Below, piece after piece: positions 26,089-34,749 of a stretch of DNA of 64,000 bases. The position numbers and the translations under genes were made by a program. Source of the stretch: Rubrobacter_D sp963840835 (GTDB lineage Bacteria > Actinomycetota > Rubrobacteria > Rubrobacterales > Rubrobacteraceae); assembly GCA_963840835.1 (NCBI GenBank), contig CAWJAM010000008.1:154921-218920 (forward strand), read 5' to 3'. The stretch's first letter is position 1. The number at the start of each line of letters is the position of its first letter. The notes under the pieces are model-generated. The model saw nothing but the letters and a program-made list of their open reading frames with translations, made no database searches and had not been told where the DNA came from.

Positions 26089-26091
26089 TAG

Positions 26092-27611
26092 CGGTAGTTT
26101 GTTGAAGTACGAAAAGGGCCGTGTTCCAATGGCGGCACAACAACAAGGAGATGCCGCCATGACCAGACGACTGCCCGTGGAGCCCGCTCCCGGCCCTTTG
26201 GAGGACTACGCGAGGCGCTTCGACGACCTTTTTCGTCGTGCCCGCGCCCAGCGCGAGGGTTTCAGGCGCTACCTGGAGGGGCTCTTGCTCCCCGCCGAGC
26301 GCAACAAGACCCTTACCGCCCTTGCCAAAACACCGAGCCGGTGGCCGGGGCGCAGCGAAGGGAAGCCCAGAGTTTGCAATGGTTCCTCTCCGAGTCCGGG
26401 TGGGACCCGCACGACATCAACGAGCGCCGCCTCGAGCTCTTGGTCGAGGACCCGGCGAGCGGGCCTGAGGAGGAGGGCGTTCTGGTCATAGACGAGCACG
26501 GCGACCGCAAGTGGGGCAAGAAAACCGCCCACGTGGGCAAGCAGTGGCTGGGCAACATAGGCAAGACCGACAATGGGGTAGTGAGCGTAAGCGCTCTATG
26601 GGCGGACGAAGGAATGTATTGGCCTATTGCCTTCGAGCCTTACACTCCGGCACATCATTTCCAAGGTGGCAAGAACGACCCAGAATTCCGCACCAAGCTG
26701 AAGATAGCCAGAGAGCTCGTGATGCAGGCCGTGGAGGAGGGCATCCCGTTTCGGGCGGTGGTGGCCGACTCCTTTTATGGAGAGGATGAAGAGCTCAGGT
26801 GGACCCTGAAGGACCTTGGCGCGGGCTATGTACTCGCCCTGAAGCCCTCGCACTCGTGGTGGCACCGCGAGGGCGAGGAGATAGGCGCTTTGTGGGAAGC
26901 CGCCCTTGGTGCCGGGTGGGAGGGTCCGGACTCGCCAGGAGAGTGGGCAAGGGTAGAGCGCCGTTTCCGCGATGGGCACACCGAAGAGTGGTGGGCGCTG
27001 GAGGTGGAGGCGGGTCCTTATGGTCCCGAGAGAGCCCAGCGAGCAGTCGTGGCCACCACAGACCCTGAAAAGCTGCCCGAGAGGAAGACCTGGTATCTGG
27101 TCACCAACCTGCCCCATCCAAGCGATCGCTCCGAGCGCTCGGGAGAGGGCGATCCGGCAGCTGCCGAACTTGCGGAGGTGGTACGCCTGTATGGGCTTAG
27201 GATGTGGGTGGAACAGAGCTACAAGCAGCTCAAGCACGTCCTGGGATGGAGCGATTACCAGGTAAGGAGCGACCTCGCCATGAGGAGACACTGGCAATTG
27301 GTGTGCTGCGCCTTCTCGTTGTGCTGGTGGGCTTACGGACGCCTGCCAGCTTATGCGCTAGAGGAGCCGGCCGAGACGGAGAACCCTACTATCCCGTCCG
27401 AATCGACGGGAAGGGGAAAAAAGGCCTCCCCTACTATCCTGGCCGAAGGCGTTGAGGGCGGTGAGAGGGTGGCTGGAGCCGTGGATAATGCTCGGGCGAT
27501 ACTGGAGAGCGTTTACCGATGTGCCCCCGCCCAAAGAGTTGAGAGCGTTGCTTGAGCGAGTGTTCGTGGGCGAAGGGATCTACCTCTATGTCCATTAACA
27601 ACAAACTACCG
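26092..27611 (+). mobile_element. IS701-family element
   Basis: The inverted ends begin CGGTAGTTTGTTG (13 bp perfect) at 26092 and end with its complement at 27611. The target duplication is TTAG at 26088-26091 and 27612-27615, fitting the YTAR preference I know for IS701. Length is 1520 bp. It carries one transposase gene with a frameshift. Confidence 0.85.
26159..27555 (+). pseudogene. IS701 transposase, frameshifted
   Basis: The start ATG 26159 has AGGAG eight nt upstream and reads MTRRLPVEPAPGPLEDYARR ... PAERNKTLTALAK. At the A-tract near 26326 the frame must change to continue NTEPVAGAQRREAQSLQWFL. From there the DDE domain is complete: GVLVIDEHGDRKWGKKTAHV (first Asp), FRAVVADSFYGEDEE (second Asp) and LRMWVEQSYKQLKHVLGWSD (Glu). 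Two extra A residues would explain the break. The A-tract could allow some slippage, but IS701 members usually have a single frame, so I call it a pseudogene. Everything else looks intact. Confidence 0.8.
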
Positions 27612-28367
27612 TTAGGGCGAGAAAGATCAATCAAAAAAACGGAGGTGCGTTGGGAGGAAGTCGATCTTGCCGATGGCAGCGGTCGCTTTCCTTGGGCTAT
27701 CAGCTGTGCCGCCATGGCCCGAGATAGATTCTCCAACACGAGCTTCGGGTTCGCGGGCAGGCCGACCACCCTGCTCCTAGCGGTGGGAATCACTCCCTCC
27801 CTAACCTCCGACAGCGTGCGTATCGGACAGGCCTAATAGGCGATGCAGGCCGGAAATCCACCAGTCGCCAAAGAGCTATTGGCGAGCCACATGTCAATAC
27901 ATCAGGCTACTCGGATCCCGCGCCGACCGTCCGCGAGACAGTAACGGCACTGGCTATACAACACTTTGGTGCTACGTTCGACCATCATCACAACAGCCAT
28001 ATGATTGGTTAACGGGCATCCCTGGTTCTCCTGGCCTCATGCGGTCTTTCGCCGAACCTCTTGATTGCCGACAATGTAGGGCATGCGTGTAAGTAAATGG
28101 GCGAGGAGAAGCACAAATTTGCCGCGGGGCGCGGAAAGATGAAAATGGGAAATCCTGGTGCACATCGATCAAGTATAGGTGGCCCCGGTTGCCGGTGCGA
28201 ACGCTACAGGGACTTGCGGACGTACGGGGTAGAGGAGGGGCGGCCTTCTGGCTCGAGGAGTGCCTTTTCGGTGCGACGGGCAGGGTCGGGTACAATATCA
28301 ATTTGAAAGCTGTTAAGTACGCTTCTTCGTCGCCTCGGAACACCCGAGGAAGACGGAGCGATGAGCT
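27612..28367. other. Intergenic region upstream of second EPS operon
   Basis: About 750 nt with no convincing gene; frames on both strands lack known domains. A 7-bp hairpin (TCGCCAA/TTGGCGA) lies at 27865-27885. The right end should contain the promoter of the wzz operon starting at 28368; an AT-rich stretch (TACAATATCAATTTG near 28290-28305) is a candidate but I cannot fix the boxes. Confidence 0.45.
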
Positions 28368-29156
28368 ATGGATAACCCGCAACAAAAGGACAGGAGGGAG
28401 AACGTCTTTCCTATGAAGATGGTAGAGCCCAGCCCGGACGCACCCTCAGAAAATTCACAGGACGAATATTCTGTCTCTATCAGGGATCTGCTCGAGGTTC
28501 TCCAGCGGCGTGTGTTGACGATCATGCTAGTTATGGTCGTGCTCACGGGGGCCGTGGTTGGCTTTGATCTGAGGCGCACGCCCACCTATGAAGCGACCAT
28601 CAAGATAATCGTTGGACAGCGGCAGAAGGATCCGGGTCAACTAGGAAGCGACGCCCAGGGTCTCCAGATACTCACCGGCACCATGGCGGAAGTGGTCGAC
28701 ACCCGGCCCGTGGCTTTGGGTGTCATCGACAGGTTGAACCTTGGGATCTCGGCCAACGACCTCCTCGCGAAGCTGAGCGCCGAACAGGTGCCAGAGACAC
28801 AACTCATCGAAGTCTACTACCAGGACGAGAATCCGGAGAGGGCCGCAGAGATCGTGAACACCGTGGGCACTGTATTCTCAGATGAGGTCTCCAAGATGAG
28901 CCCGAGCGCCAACGCTATCACCACCGCCACGGTGTGGGAGGCGGCGGAGGTGCCCGCCTCCCCCACGAGCCCGAACCCTCTGCGCGATGGCCTGCTCGCG
29001 CTGGTCCTAGGGAGCATGCTGGGCGTAGGCCTCGCATTCTTGGCCGAGCAACTTGACGACCGCTGGCGCTCTCGAGAAGAGGTGGAGCAGGCCTTCAGGA
29101 TTCCCACTCTCGGCGCCATTCCAGAGTTCAAGGCACCGAAGGGTAGGAAAGGGTGA
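28368..29156 (+). CDS. wzz: Wzz-type chain-length regulator (second copy)
   Basis: This is a 262-residue protein with two TMs: VLTIMLVMVVLTGAVVGFDL (residues ~47-66) and LRDGLLALVLGSMLGVGLAF near residue 210. Between them lies the Wzz domain with TPTYEATIKIIVGQ and NPERAAEIVNTVGTVFSDEV. The cytosolic tail EQLDDRWRSREEVEQAFRIP is the kinase-contact segment. It has the same length and plan as 15137-15925. ATG 28368 has GGAG nine nt upstream. The BY-kinase follows seven nt after the stop. This is the first gene of the second EPS operon. Confidence 0.9.
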   Translation: MDNPQQKDRRENVFPMKMVEPSPDAPSENSQDEYSVSIRDLLEVLQRRVLTIMLVMVVLTGAVVGFDLRRTPTYEATIKIIVGQRQKDPGQLGSDAQGLQILTGTMAEVVDTRPVALGVIDRLNLGISANDLLAKLSAEQVPETQLIEVYYQDENPERAAEIVNTVGTVFSDEVSKMSPSANAITTATVWEAAEVPASPTSPNPLRDGLLALVLGSMLGVGLAFLAEQLDDRWRSREEVEQAFRIPTLGAIPEFKAPKGRKG

Positions 29157-29162
29157 GCTGAG

Positions 29163-29867
29163 TTGGGCCGTTTCCTGCAGGGTAGGCGGAGGCAGGGCAA
29201 GAAGACAAACGGCGATCTCTCGGACTCGCTGGTGACTGTCTTAGATCCCCCAAGTACCGCTTCTGAGGCGTACCGCACAGTGAGAACTAGCCTGTTGTAC
29301 TCGCAGGTGGACATGCTGCCGAAGGTCTTAGTGATAACCAGTCCTGGCCTCAAAGAGGGTAAGAGCACGATCTGCGCCAACCTAGGAGTAGTGTTGGCCC
29401 AGGTAGGAAAGAACACGCTGGTCATGGATTGCGATCTCCGCAAACCCGCGATGCACAAGATCTTCGGGATACGCAACTTCTACGGCGTGGTGGACGCCCT
29501 GGCCGGTGAGGAGATGCCGGAGGGCGAGTGGCCCGAGGCCGTGCCGGGGCTGAAGGTCGCTCCCGCGGGATTAATACCGCCTAATCCGGCCGAACTACTG
29601 AGTTCTAAGCGTTTTGCTGACCTCCTTGGAGGAGTGCGCGAGAAGTTCGATTACGTGCTGATCGATGCTCCTTCCGTCGGAGGACCATTCCCCGACTCGT
29701 CGATACTGGCGGTGCAGGCAGACGGGGTCTTGCTGGTTCTCGACTCCCAGAACACGCGCAGACGTTCTTCACGAGAGGCGGTGCGCTATCTGGAATCGGT
29801 CGGGGCAAGGATATTCGGTATGGTTATGAACAACATGAAAGCCAAGAAGAGTAGTTTACTACGATAA
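29163..29867 (+). CDS. BY-kinase (CpsD-type), tyrosine tail lost by frameshift
   Basis: This 234-residue protein starts at TTG 29163. It has Walker A in TSPGLKEGKSTICANLGVVL, Walker A' in VMDCDLRKPAMHKIFG and Walker B in YVLIDAPSVGG, plus SEAYRTVRTSL. The frame ends KAKKSSLLR at 29867 with no tyrosine. Reading one frame over from 29857 gives YYDKYGHDKYRAYYEPVSSE and a stop at 29931, a typical tyrosine cluster with six Tyr. One extra T in the TTT at 29855-29857 explains the change. The catalytic core is intact, but the autophosphorylation cluster that drives cycling with Wzz would be missing unless slippage restores it. A sequencing error must be excluded. Confidence 0.85.
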   Translation: MGRFLQGRRRQGKKTNGDLSDSLVTVLDPPSTASEAYRTVRTSLLYSQVDMLPKVLVITSPGLKEGKSTICANLGVVLAQVGKNTLVMDCDLRKPAMHKIFGIRNFYGVVDALAGEEMPEGEWPEAVPGLKVAPAGLIPPNPAELLSSKRFADLLGGVREKFDYVLIDAPSVGGPFPDSSILAVQADGVLLVLDSQNTRRRSSREAVRYLESVGARIFGMVMNNMKAKKSSLLR

Positions 29868-29923
29868 GTACGGCCACGATAAGTACCGAGCTTACTATGA
29901 GCCTGTGTCGAGTGAGGGATCCG

Positions 29924-30066
29924 GTGAGTAGACTAAACAACACACTGCTGGTAACCGATGGGGCCGGGTTTATCCGGGGAACTTCTGGTACCTGGAGAAC
30001 AGGGTGTGCTGCGAGGGCGTGCTCTCGGGGAGCTACCGGGGCGAGCGGCTGGGAGTGGGGGGGGAG
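29924..30066 (+). pseudogene. rmlB deletion scar (dTDP-glucose 4,6-dehydratase)
   Basis: The first part reads LNNTLLVTDGAGFIRG, the NAD-binding start of RmlB-type SDR enzymes (GGAGFIG degraded). It passes within a few codons, with a frame change, to FWYLENRVCCEGVLSGSYRG, which resembles the C-terminal WYLENR...SGEYR segment of RmlB. About 300 residues are missing between. This sits immediately upstream of rmlA, the usual place of rmlB. I infer an internal deletion. The identification of the C-terminal part rests on recall of the family and is less certain. Confidence 0.6.
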
Positions 30067-30069
30067 GGC

Positions 30070-30957
30070 GTGAAAGGCATAGTCCTTGCGGGCGGGTCCG
30101 GTACCCGGCTTTACCCGCTCACGTTAGCGGTTAGCAAGCAGCTCCTGCCCGTCTACGACAAGCCGCTTATGTACTACCCCCTCTCGACGTTGATGCTGGC
30201 GGGGATAAGGGACATCCTGATCATTGTTACCCCTGAGGACCGAGCGAAGTTTGAGCAGCTTCTCGGGGACGGTTCGCAGTGGGGTCTCAACTTGCAGTAC
30301 GCCGAGCAGCCGAAGCCCGAGGGTCTGGCGCAGGCATTCATCATCGGGCGAGATTTTGTCGGGACAAACAACGTCTCGCTGGCCCTAGGAGATAACATAT
30401 TCTTCGGGTACGGCTTTAGCGAGATCCTGCAGCGCGCCGCTAAACGAGAGAGCGGAGCTACGGTCTTTGGCTACCATGTAAGAGATCCTGAGCGTTACGG
30501 AGTGGTTGAGTTTGAAGCGAATGGCACGGTATTGAGCATAGAAGAGAAGCCTTCCACGCCGAAGTCCAACTACGCGGTTACCGGCCTCTACTTCTACGAC
30601 AACCAGGTGCTCGACATAGCGGCCGGGCTTACGCCGTCGGATCGAGGGGAGCTGGAGATCACCGATGTTAACGTAGACTACCTCCTGCGTGGCCAGCTCC
30701 GAGTTGAGCTTCTGGGCCGTGGCATGGCGTGGCTCGACGCCGGCACACACCGGTCCCTGCAGCAAACCACAGACTTCATCGAGACCATCGAACAGCGACA
30801 GGGACTGAAGGTAGGTTGCATAGAGGAGGTCGCCTACCAGTTAGGCTACATAGATGCCGAGCACGTGGCGCGATTGGCCGAACCGATGAGCAAGAACGAG
30901 TACGGTCGCTACCTGGTGGAACTCGTAGCCAGTGAGAGAAGGGTCTGTCGTGAGTAG
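30070..30957 (+). CDS. rmlA: Glucose-1-phosphate thymidylyltransferase
   Basis: This 295-residue enzyme makes dTDP-glucose from dTTP and glucose-1-phosphate, the first step to dTDP-rhamnose and related sugars. KGIVLAGGSGTRLYPLTLAV holds the nucleotidyl signature, followed by SKQLLPVYDKPLMYYPLSTL, LALGDNIFFGYGF (metal Asp), VTGLYFYDNQV and AWLDAGTHRSLQQ. GTG 30070 is chosen; an in-frame start at 30004 only adds residues from the upstream rmlB scar. The stop overlaps the next gene by 8 nt. No intact rmlB, rmlC or rmlD is visible in the window, so the pathway must be completed elsewhere or is broken. Confidence 0.94.
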   Translation: MKGIVLAGGSGTRLYPLTLAVSKQLLPVYDKPLMYYPLSTLMLAGIRDILIIVTPEDRAKFEQLLGDGSQWGLNLQYAEQPKPEGLAQAFIIGRDFVGTNNVSLALGDNIFFGYGFSEILQRAAKRESGATVFGYHVRDPERYGVVEFEANGTVLSIEEKPSTPKSNYAVTGLYFYDNQVLDIAAGLTPSDRGELEITDVNVDYLLRGQLRVELLGRGMAWLDAGTHRSLQQTTDFIETIEQRQGLKVGCIEEVAYQLGYIDAEHVARLAEPMSKNEYGRYLVELVASERRVCRE

Positions 30958-32206
30958 CAGACAGCGGCTTATAGAGAACATAGGCTCTCTCTATGTACTC
31001 CAAGGGGTCAACTACGTATTGCCGGTAGTCCTTCTGCCTTATCTCGTGCGCGTGCTAGGGACGGAGCAAATAGGACTGATCGCCCTTGCGCAAGCTCTCA
31101 TGCAGTATTTCGTGGTACTTACCGATTATGGCTTCAATCTTACTGCCAGCCGTGACATAGCCATGTACAAAGAGGATTCGCTAAAGGTCCGGCAGATCTT
31201 TAGTACCGTAATATTCATCAAGCTGAGCTTGATGCTGCTGAGCTTCCTGCTATTGACTGTTATGGTCTTTAGTATCCCCAGGTTCCGCGCTGACTGGCCA
31301 GTGTACCTAGTTAGCTTCTTGTCAGTTGCCGGTACGGTGCTGTTGCCTGTGTGGTTCTTTCAAGGGCTCGAGAAGATGAAATACATCACTATCGTCAATG
31401 TCGCCGGTGGGCTCATCAGTACCATGGCCATATTCGCTCTCGTTCGTGATCCGTCGGATGTGCTGCTGGCGGCAGGGTTACGGGCAGGCGGCGTCTTGCT
31501 GGCAGGGTTGCTCGGTCTCTATGTAGTCTGGCATATAGCGCCGGTGCGCCTGACCTTACCCTCTCCACAAGAAGTTAAAGCTACCTTACGTGGCGGTTGG
31601 AACGTTTTCGTGTCGCAACTTTCGCAGACGCTTCTCGGAACCTCTATGATCCCTTTCCTTAGCTTATTCTACGGAAATCTGATAGTAGGTTACTTCGCCA
31701 TAGCTCAAAAGATGGTATTGGCGGCGATTGGTCTCTCTATTCCCATTAGCAATGCCATCTACCCAAGGGTGAGTGCGCTATTTGCCGAGTCACAGGATTT
31801 GGCTATAGCCTTTCTGAGGAAGGCGCTGTTCTTTGGTGGCCTCCTCTTCTTAGCTGCTGGCTTGTGTCTATTTCTCGGTGCCGATATTGCTGTCCGTTTG
31901 GTTACCGGCGAAGCTAATTCCTCTATCAGTGTACTGGTGAAGATCATGGCGGTTTTGCCTCTAACGGTATTCGTTGACAATGTCTACGGAACTCAGATTC
32001 TACTTCCCCTGGGAATGGAAAAGCAGTTCATGAAGGCCATTGTCGCCTCCGGGCTATTCGCTGTGGTGAGTGCTCTTCTATTGGTGCCGACTTCCGGAGC
32101 AGTCGGTGCGGCCATTACGTTCGTTGCATCCGAAGTACTGGTGTTAGTGTTGCTGATAATGTACGTACGCCGTACCGGCATTAGGGTGGGGGCACATATC
32201 TTATGA
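30950..32206 (+). CDS. wzx: Polysaccharide flippase (Wzx)
   Basis: This is a membrane protein of about 418 residues with 11-12 hydrophobic helices. It opens RQRLIENIGSLYVLQGVNYV ... LVRVLGTEQIGLIALAQALM, typical of Wzx flippases of the MOP superfamily, and has FNLTASRDIAMYKEDSLKVR after TM2. GTG 30950, with AGAAGGG six nt upstream, is preferred; an in-frame GTG at 30932 is possible. It overlaps rmlA by 8 nt. Codon use is more AT-rich than in the first 23 kb, suggesting recent acquisition. The stop at 32204-32206 directly abuts an IS701 end remnant, so the C-terminus may have been trimmed. Confidence 0.88.
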   Translation: MSSRQRLIENIGSLYVLQGVNYVLPVVLLPYLVRVLGTEQIGLIALAQALMQYFVVLTDYGFNLTASRDIAMYKEDSLKVRQIFSTVIFIKLSLMLLSFLLLTVMVFSIPRFRADWPVYLVSFLSVAGTVLLPVWFFQGLEKMKYITIVNVAGGLISTMAIFALVRDPSDVLLAAGLRAGGVLLAGLLGLYVVWHIAPVRLTLPSPQEVKATLRGGWNVFVSQLSQTLLGTSMIPFLSLFYGNLIVGYFAIAQKMVLAAIGLSIPISNAIYPRVSALFAESQDLAIAFLRKALFFGGLLFLAAGLCLFLGADIAVRLVTGEANSSISVLVKIMAVLPLTVFVDNVYGTQILLPLGMEKQFMKAIVASGLFAVVSALLLVPTSGAVGAAITFVASEVLVLVLLIMYVRRTGIRVGAHIL

Positions 32207-32303
32207 AAGTGCCCCCGCCGACGCAGCTAAGAGCGCTGCTTGAGCTGGTACCCTCGGGGCGGGGACTCTACCTCTATGTCCGTTAACAACAAAGTACCGC
32301 TAG
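32207..32303 (+). mobile_element. IS701 right-end remnant
   Basis: About 97 bp closely match the right end of the IS701 element at 26092-27611: a TGCCCCCGCC...GAGCGCTGCTTGAGC stretch, then CTCTACCTCTATGTC, GTTAACAACAAAGTACCG and CTAG. Only the terminal piece remains. It lies between the wzx stop and the GT4 gene, and CTAG at 32300-32303 is the expected YTAR target. A past insertion followed by deletion or recombination is likely. Confidence 0.75.
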
Positions 32304-32375
32304 GTTTTCATTTGGGATACAGGGTATGGTGAGTGGCGTGACTGGATATGTACGGATAGAGGTTAGGCTAAACCT

Positions 32376-33473
32376 GTGAAAATTACGTTCGTTGTTCCTG
32401 GCTATTCGCCGGTTGTAGTTGGCGGCGCCAAAGTCGTGTACGAGTACGCGAACCACTTGCAGGATAGAGGGCATCAGGTGACCATTGTTCATCCTTACCG
32501 CTGCGAACCTCGGCTCTTGCTGCGCCAGCGTGTGAAGGCATTCGCGTGGAAAGCAAGGACCAAGGTCATAGACCGACCCCTGGTTCCGTGGTTTACCCTA
32601 AGGCCTGATGTACAGTCGCTGCTGACTCCGGACCTACGTGCTCACTTTGTCCCTGATAGTGATGCAATCATTGCAACAGGTTGGGAGGCGGCAGAATGGA
32701 TGGTCGGCTACCCGCAACGCAAAGGCTGCAAATTTCACATAGTACAGGAATATGAATATTATATGATGGCATCCTCCAATACGAAAGCGAGAATGACCAC
32801 GATCTACCTTGGAGGCGCACGCAATGTCGCTATATCGCCAGCCGTCGTCGAGATGCTAGAAACGTGCGGTGCGCCGGTAAGCGCCTATATCCCCAATGGC
32901 CTCGACTTTCACAGTTATAAACTGAAGGCGAGTCTACAGACTGGCAGGTACTTTATAGGCTTTCCGTGCCGCGCCGAGCCATTTAAGGGCACAGCGGATG
33001 CGGTGGAGGCGTTGCGAATAATTCGTGCGGAAGACGACTTAGGTCTTCGCGTATGGACCTTTGGGAAAGGTCGCCGTCCGCACGGGCTACCCAGTTGGAT
33101 TGAGTATCATGAGCTCCCTACGGATAGGGCTCTCAGCGACTTATATAACAAGTCCAAAATATTCGTCGTTCCCTCGCACTTCGAGGGTTGGGGCTTACCT
33201 GGATCTGAGGCTATGGCATGTGGGGCTGCTTTAGTATCCACTGATAACGGTGGAGTCCGCGCCTATGCCGAACACGGAAAAACAGCCTTACTCAGCCCTC
33301 CTAAAGACCCTGCAAAACTGGCATCCAATATCATAAAGTTACTACGGGACGACGCTTTGCACATTCGCCTTGCAGCATGTGGACATGATCATGTCCAGCA
33401 GTTTACATGGGACAGAGCAACGAGATCCCTTGAAGAGCTTGTCCAAGTAAGCCGAGCAGTGGAGCTTGAGTGA
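32376..33473 (+). CDS. Glycosyltransferase family 4 (GT-B)
   Basis: This is a 365-residue GT-B enzyme. The N-terminal MKITFVVPGYSPVVVGGAKV and a donor-side C-terminal domain with FGKGRRPHGL, SKIFVVPSHFEGWGLPGSEA, MACGAALVSTDNGG and HGKTALLSPPKDP place it in GT4 (EX7E-type: E in HFEGWGLPGSE). It starts at GTG 32376 and ends in a GTGA overlap with the next gene, so they are translationally coupled. It adds one sugar to the lipid-linked repeat. Donor unknown. Base composition is low-GC like its neighbours. Confidence 0.88.
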   Translation: MKITFVVPGYSPVVVGGAKVVYEYANHLQDRGHQVTIVHPYRCEPRLLLRQRVKAFAWKARTKVIDRPLVPWFTLRPDVQSLLTPDLRAHFVPDSDAIIATGWEAAEWMVGYPQRKGCKFHIVQEYEYYMMASSNTKARMTTIYLGGARNVAISPAVVEMLETCGAPVSAYIPNGLDFHSYKLKASLQTGRYFIGFPCRAEPFKGTADAVEALRIIRAEDDLGLRVWTFGKGRRPHGLPSWIEYHELPTDRALSDLYNKSKIFVVPSHFEGWGLPGSEAMACGAALVSTDNGGVRAYAEHGKTALLSPPKDPAKLASNIIKLLRDDALHIRLAACGHDHVQQFTWDRATRSLEELVQVSRAVELE

Positions 33474-34513
33474 GACCTTCAGGTCTTGAGCAACGCCGAT
33501 CGGAGGGACTTGGCCTCTCCGTGGCCGTATGCACCTACAACGGTGCAGCCTACTTGCACGAGCAGCTAGATAGCATCATTGCTCAGAGTCGGCCGGCCGA
33601 CGAGATAATCATCTGCGACGACGGATCGCGTGACGACACGTGGCCGATACTTGAGAAATACTGGCAGAGGTTTCCCGAAGTCATAAGGATCTACCGCAAC
33701 GACACTAACCTAGGACCGGCGAAGAATTTTGGTAGAGCCGTCGGCCTATGTACGAAAGATCTTATCGCGCTAGGCGACCAGGACGACGTTTGGCACCCCG
33801 AGAAGTTGAAGAAGCTAGAACAAAGGTTCATAGCGGACCCTACCTTAGGGCTAGTTTTCTGTAATGCTGAGCGCATCGATAGCACCGGCAACCCGTTGGA
33901 AGGTGATCTCTGGCAAACCGTCGGGTTCGACGCGCGGTTGAAGGCAGCGGTCAAACGCGGGAACGGGCTGCAGGCCCTCTTGCAAAGATCCTTCGTCACT
34001 GGCTGTACAATTATGTTCCGCGCGACCTTAAAGGAGAAATGCCTGCCTTTCGTCGACTCTTCAGTGCACGACTACTGGATTTCCTTGGTTTCCGCAGCCA
34101 CATCACGTATAGACTTCGTGGACGAGAAGCTTGTCGGCTACAGGCAGCACAGTGCCAATGTGATAGGCGCGCAGAACCTATCGGTAAAGGAGCGTTTCGA
34201 CGAGGCCTGTCGGCTAGGCATACAGGGGTGTATCCGGGATAAGAATACCATTGGAGAGTTGGAAAACCGTCTGTCGACGCTGGAGGAGAGCCAGTTAGCT
34301 CTAGTACGACAGAAGAGAGATTACCTGCGTTTCCGTATAGCCCTTTGGTCGAAAGAGGTCTCGCGAACACGTAAGGCAGCGCTTATTGCGCGTAACGTGG
34401 CACAAGGCTCGTATAGACGTTGCAGCCACCCGAGCTGGAATCCGCTCGTCAAAGACGTGTTGATGGTGTTGGGCATGGTCGGGAAATTCAGTGCTTTCGC
34501 AGGAGATTATTGA
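33470..34513 (+). CDS. Glycosyltransferase family 2 (rhamnosyltransferase-like)
   Basis: This 347-residue GT-A enzyme has LSVAVCTYNGAAYLHEQLDS, IICDDGSRDDTW (nucleotide binding) and LIALGDQDDVWHPEKL (DQDD, the DXD site). The pattern matches GT2 enzymes often annotated as rhamnosyltransferases. VHDYWISLVSA and KLVGYRQHSANVIG complete the family. A long helical C-terminal part follows. The start GTG overlaps the previous stop by 4 nt, and the stop TGA overlaps the ATG of the next small frame. The presence of rmlA nearby makes a dTDP-rhamnose donor reasonable but not shown. Confidence 0.88.
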   Translation: MRPSGLEQRRSEGLGLSVAVCTYNGAAYLHEQLDSIIAQSRPADEIIICDDGSRDDTWPILEKYWQRFPEVIRIYRNDTNLGPAKNFGRAVGLCTKDLIALGDQDDVWHPEKLKKLEQRFIADPTLGLVFCNAERIDSTGNPLEGDLWQTVGFDARLKAAVKRGNGLQALLQRSFVTGCTIMFRATLKEKCLPFVDSSVHDYWISLVSAATSRIDFVDEKLVGYRQHSANVIGAQNLSVKERFDEACRLGIQGCIRDKNTIGELENRLSTLEESQLALVRQKRDYLRFRIALWSKEVSRTRKAALIARNVAQGSYRRCSHPSWNPLVKDVLMVLGMVGKFSAFAGDY

Positions 34514-34749
34514 TGGTAAAGTTCCTGCTAGGCGGCTTGGCTCTGGTTCCCTGGTTTCTCTTCGTAGTGAACGGAAGCTACCTGCAGGGCCAACTAGCCC
34601 TTTTCGGCGGCCACCACGTAGCGCCAGTCGGTACTCTAAAGGCAGCCTTGCTGCTCGTATTGCTTTCTTGTGCCCTTCAGACTATAAGGGCTCTGGGGCG
34701 GCCTACGCTCCAAAAAGCATCGTATTTCATTATGAGAGCGCCAGGATAG
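34513..34749 (+). pseudogene. N-terminal fragment of a membrane protein
   Basis: ATG 34513 overlaps the upstream TGA and has AGGAG seven nt before it, so it is a real translation start. The 78-codon frame has two hydrophobic stretches (FLLGGLALVPWFLFVV; KAALLLVLLSCAL), then becomes non-hydrophobic and stops at 34749. Downstream of about 34690 another frame encodes the end of a glycosyltransferase. I infer that a deletion joined the start of a membrane protein gene to the end of a GT2 gene. The ancestral membrane protein cannot be named. Confidence 0.55.

Noticed and set aside
26320..26335. Programmed frameshift in IS701 at the A-tract
   Set aside because: IS701 transposases usually have one frame and the local sequence fits two extra A residues; mutation is the simpler reading.
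27972..28385. 137-codon minus frame upstream of wzz
   Set aside because: Ser/Arg/Pro-rich, no domain; it overlaps the wzz start region.
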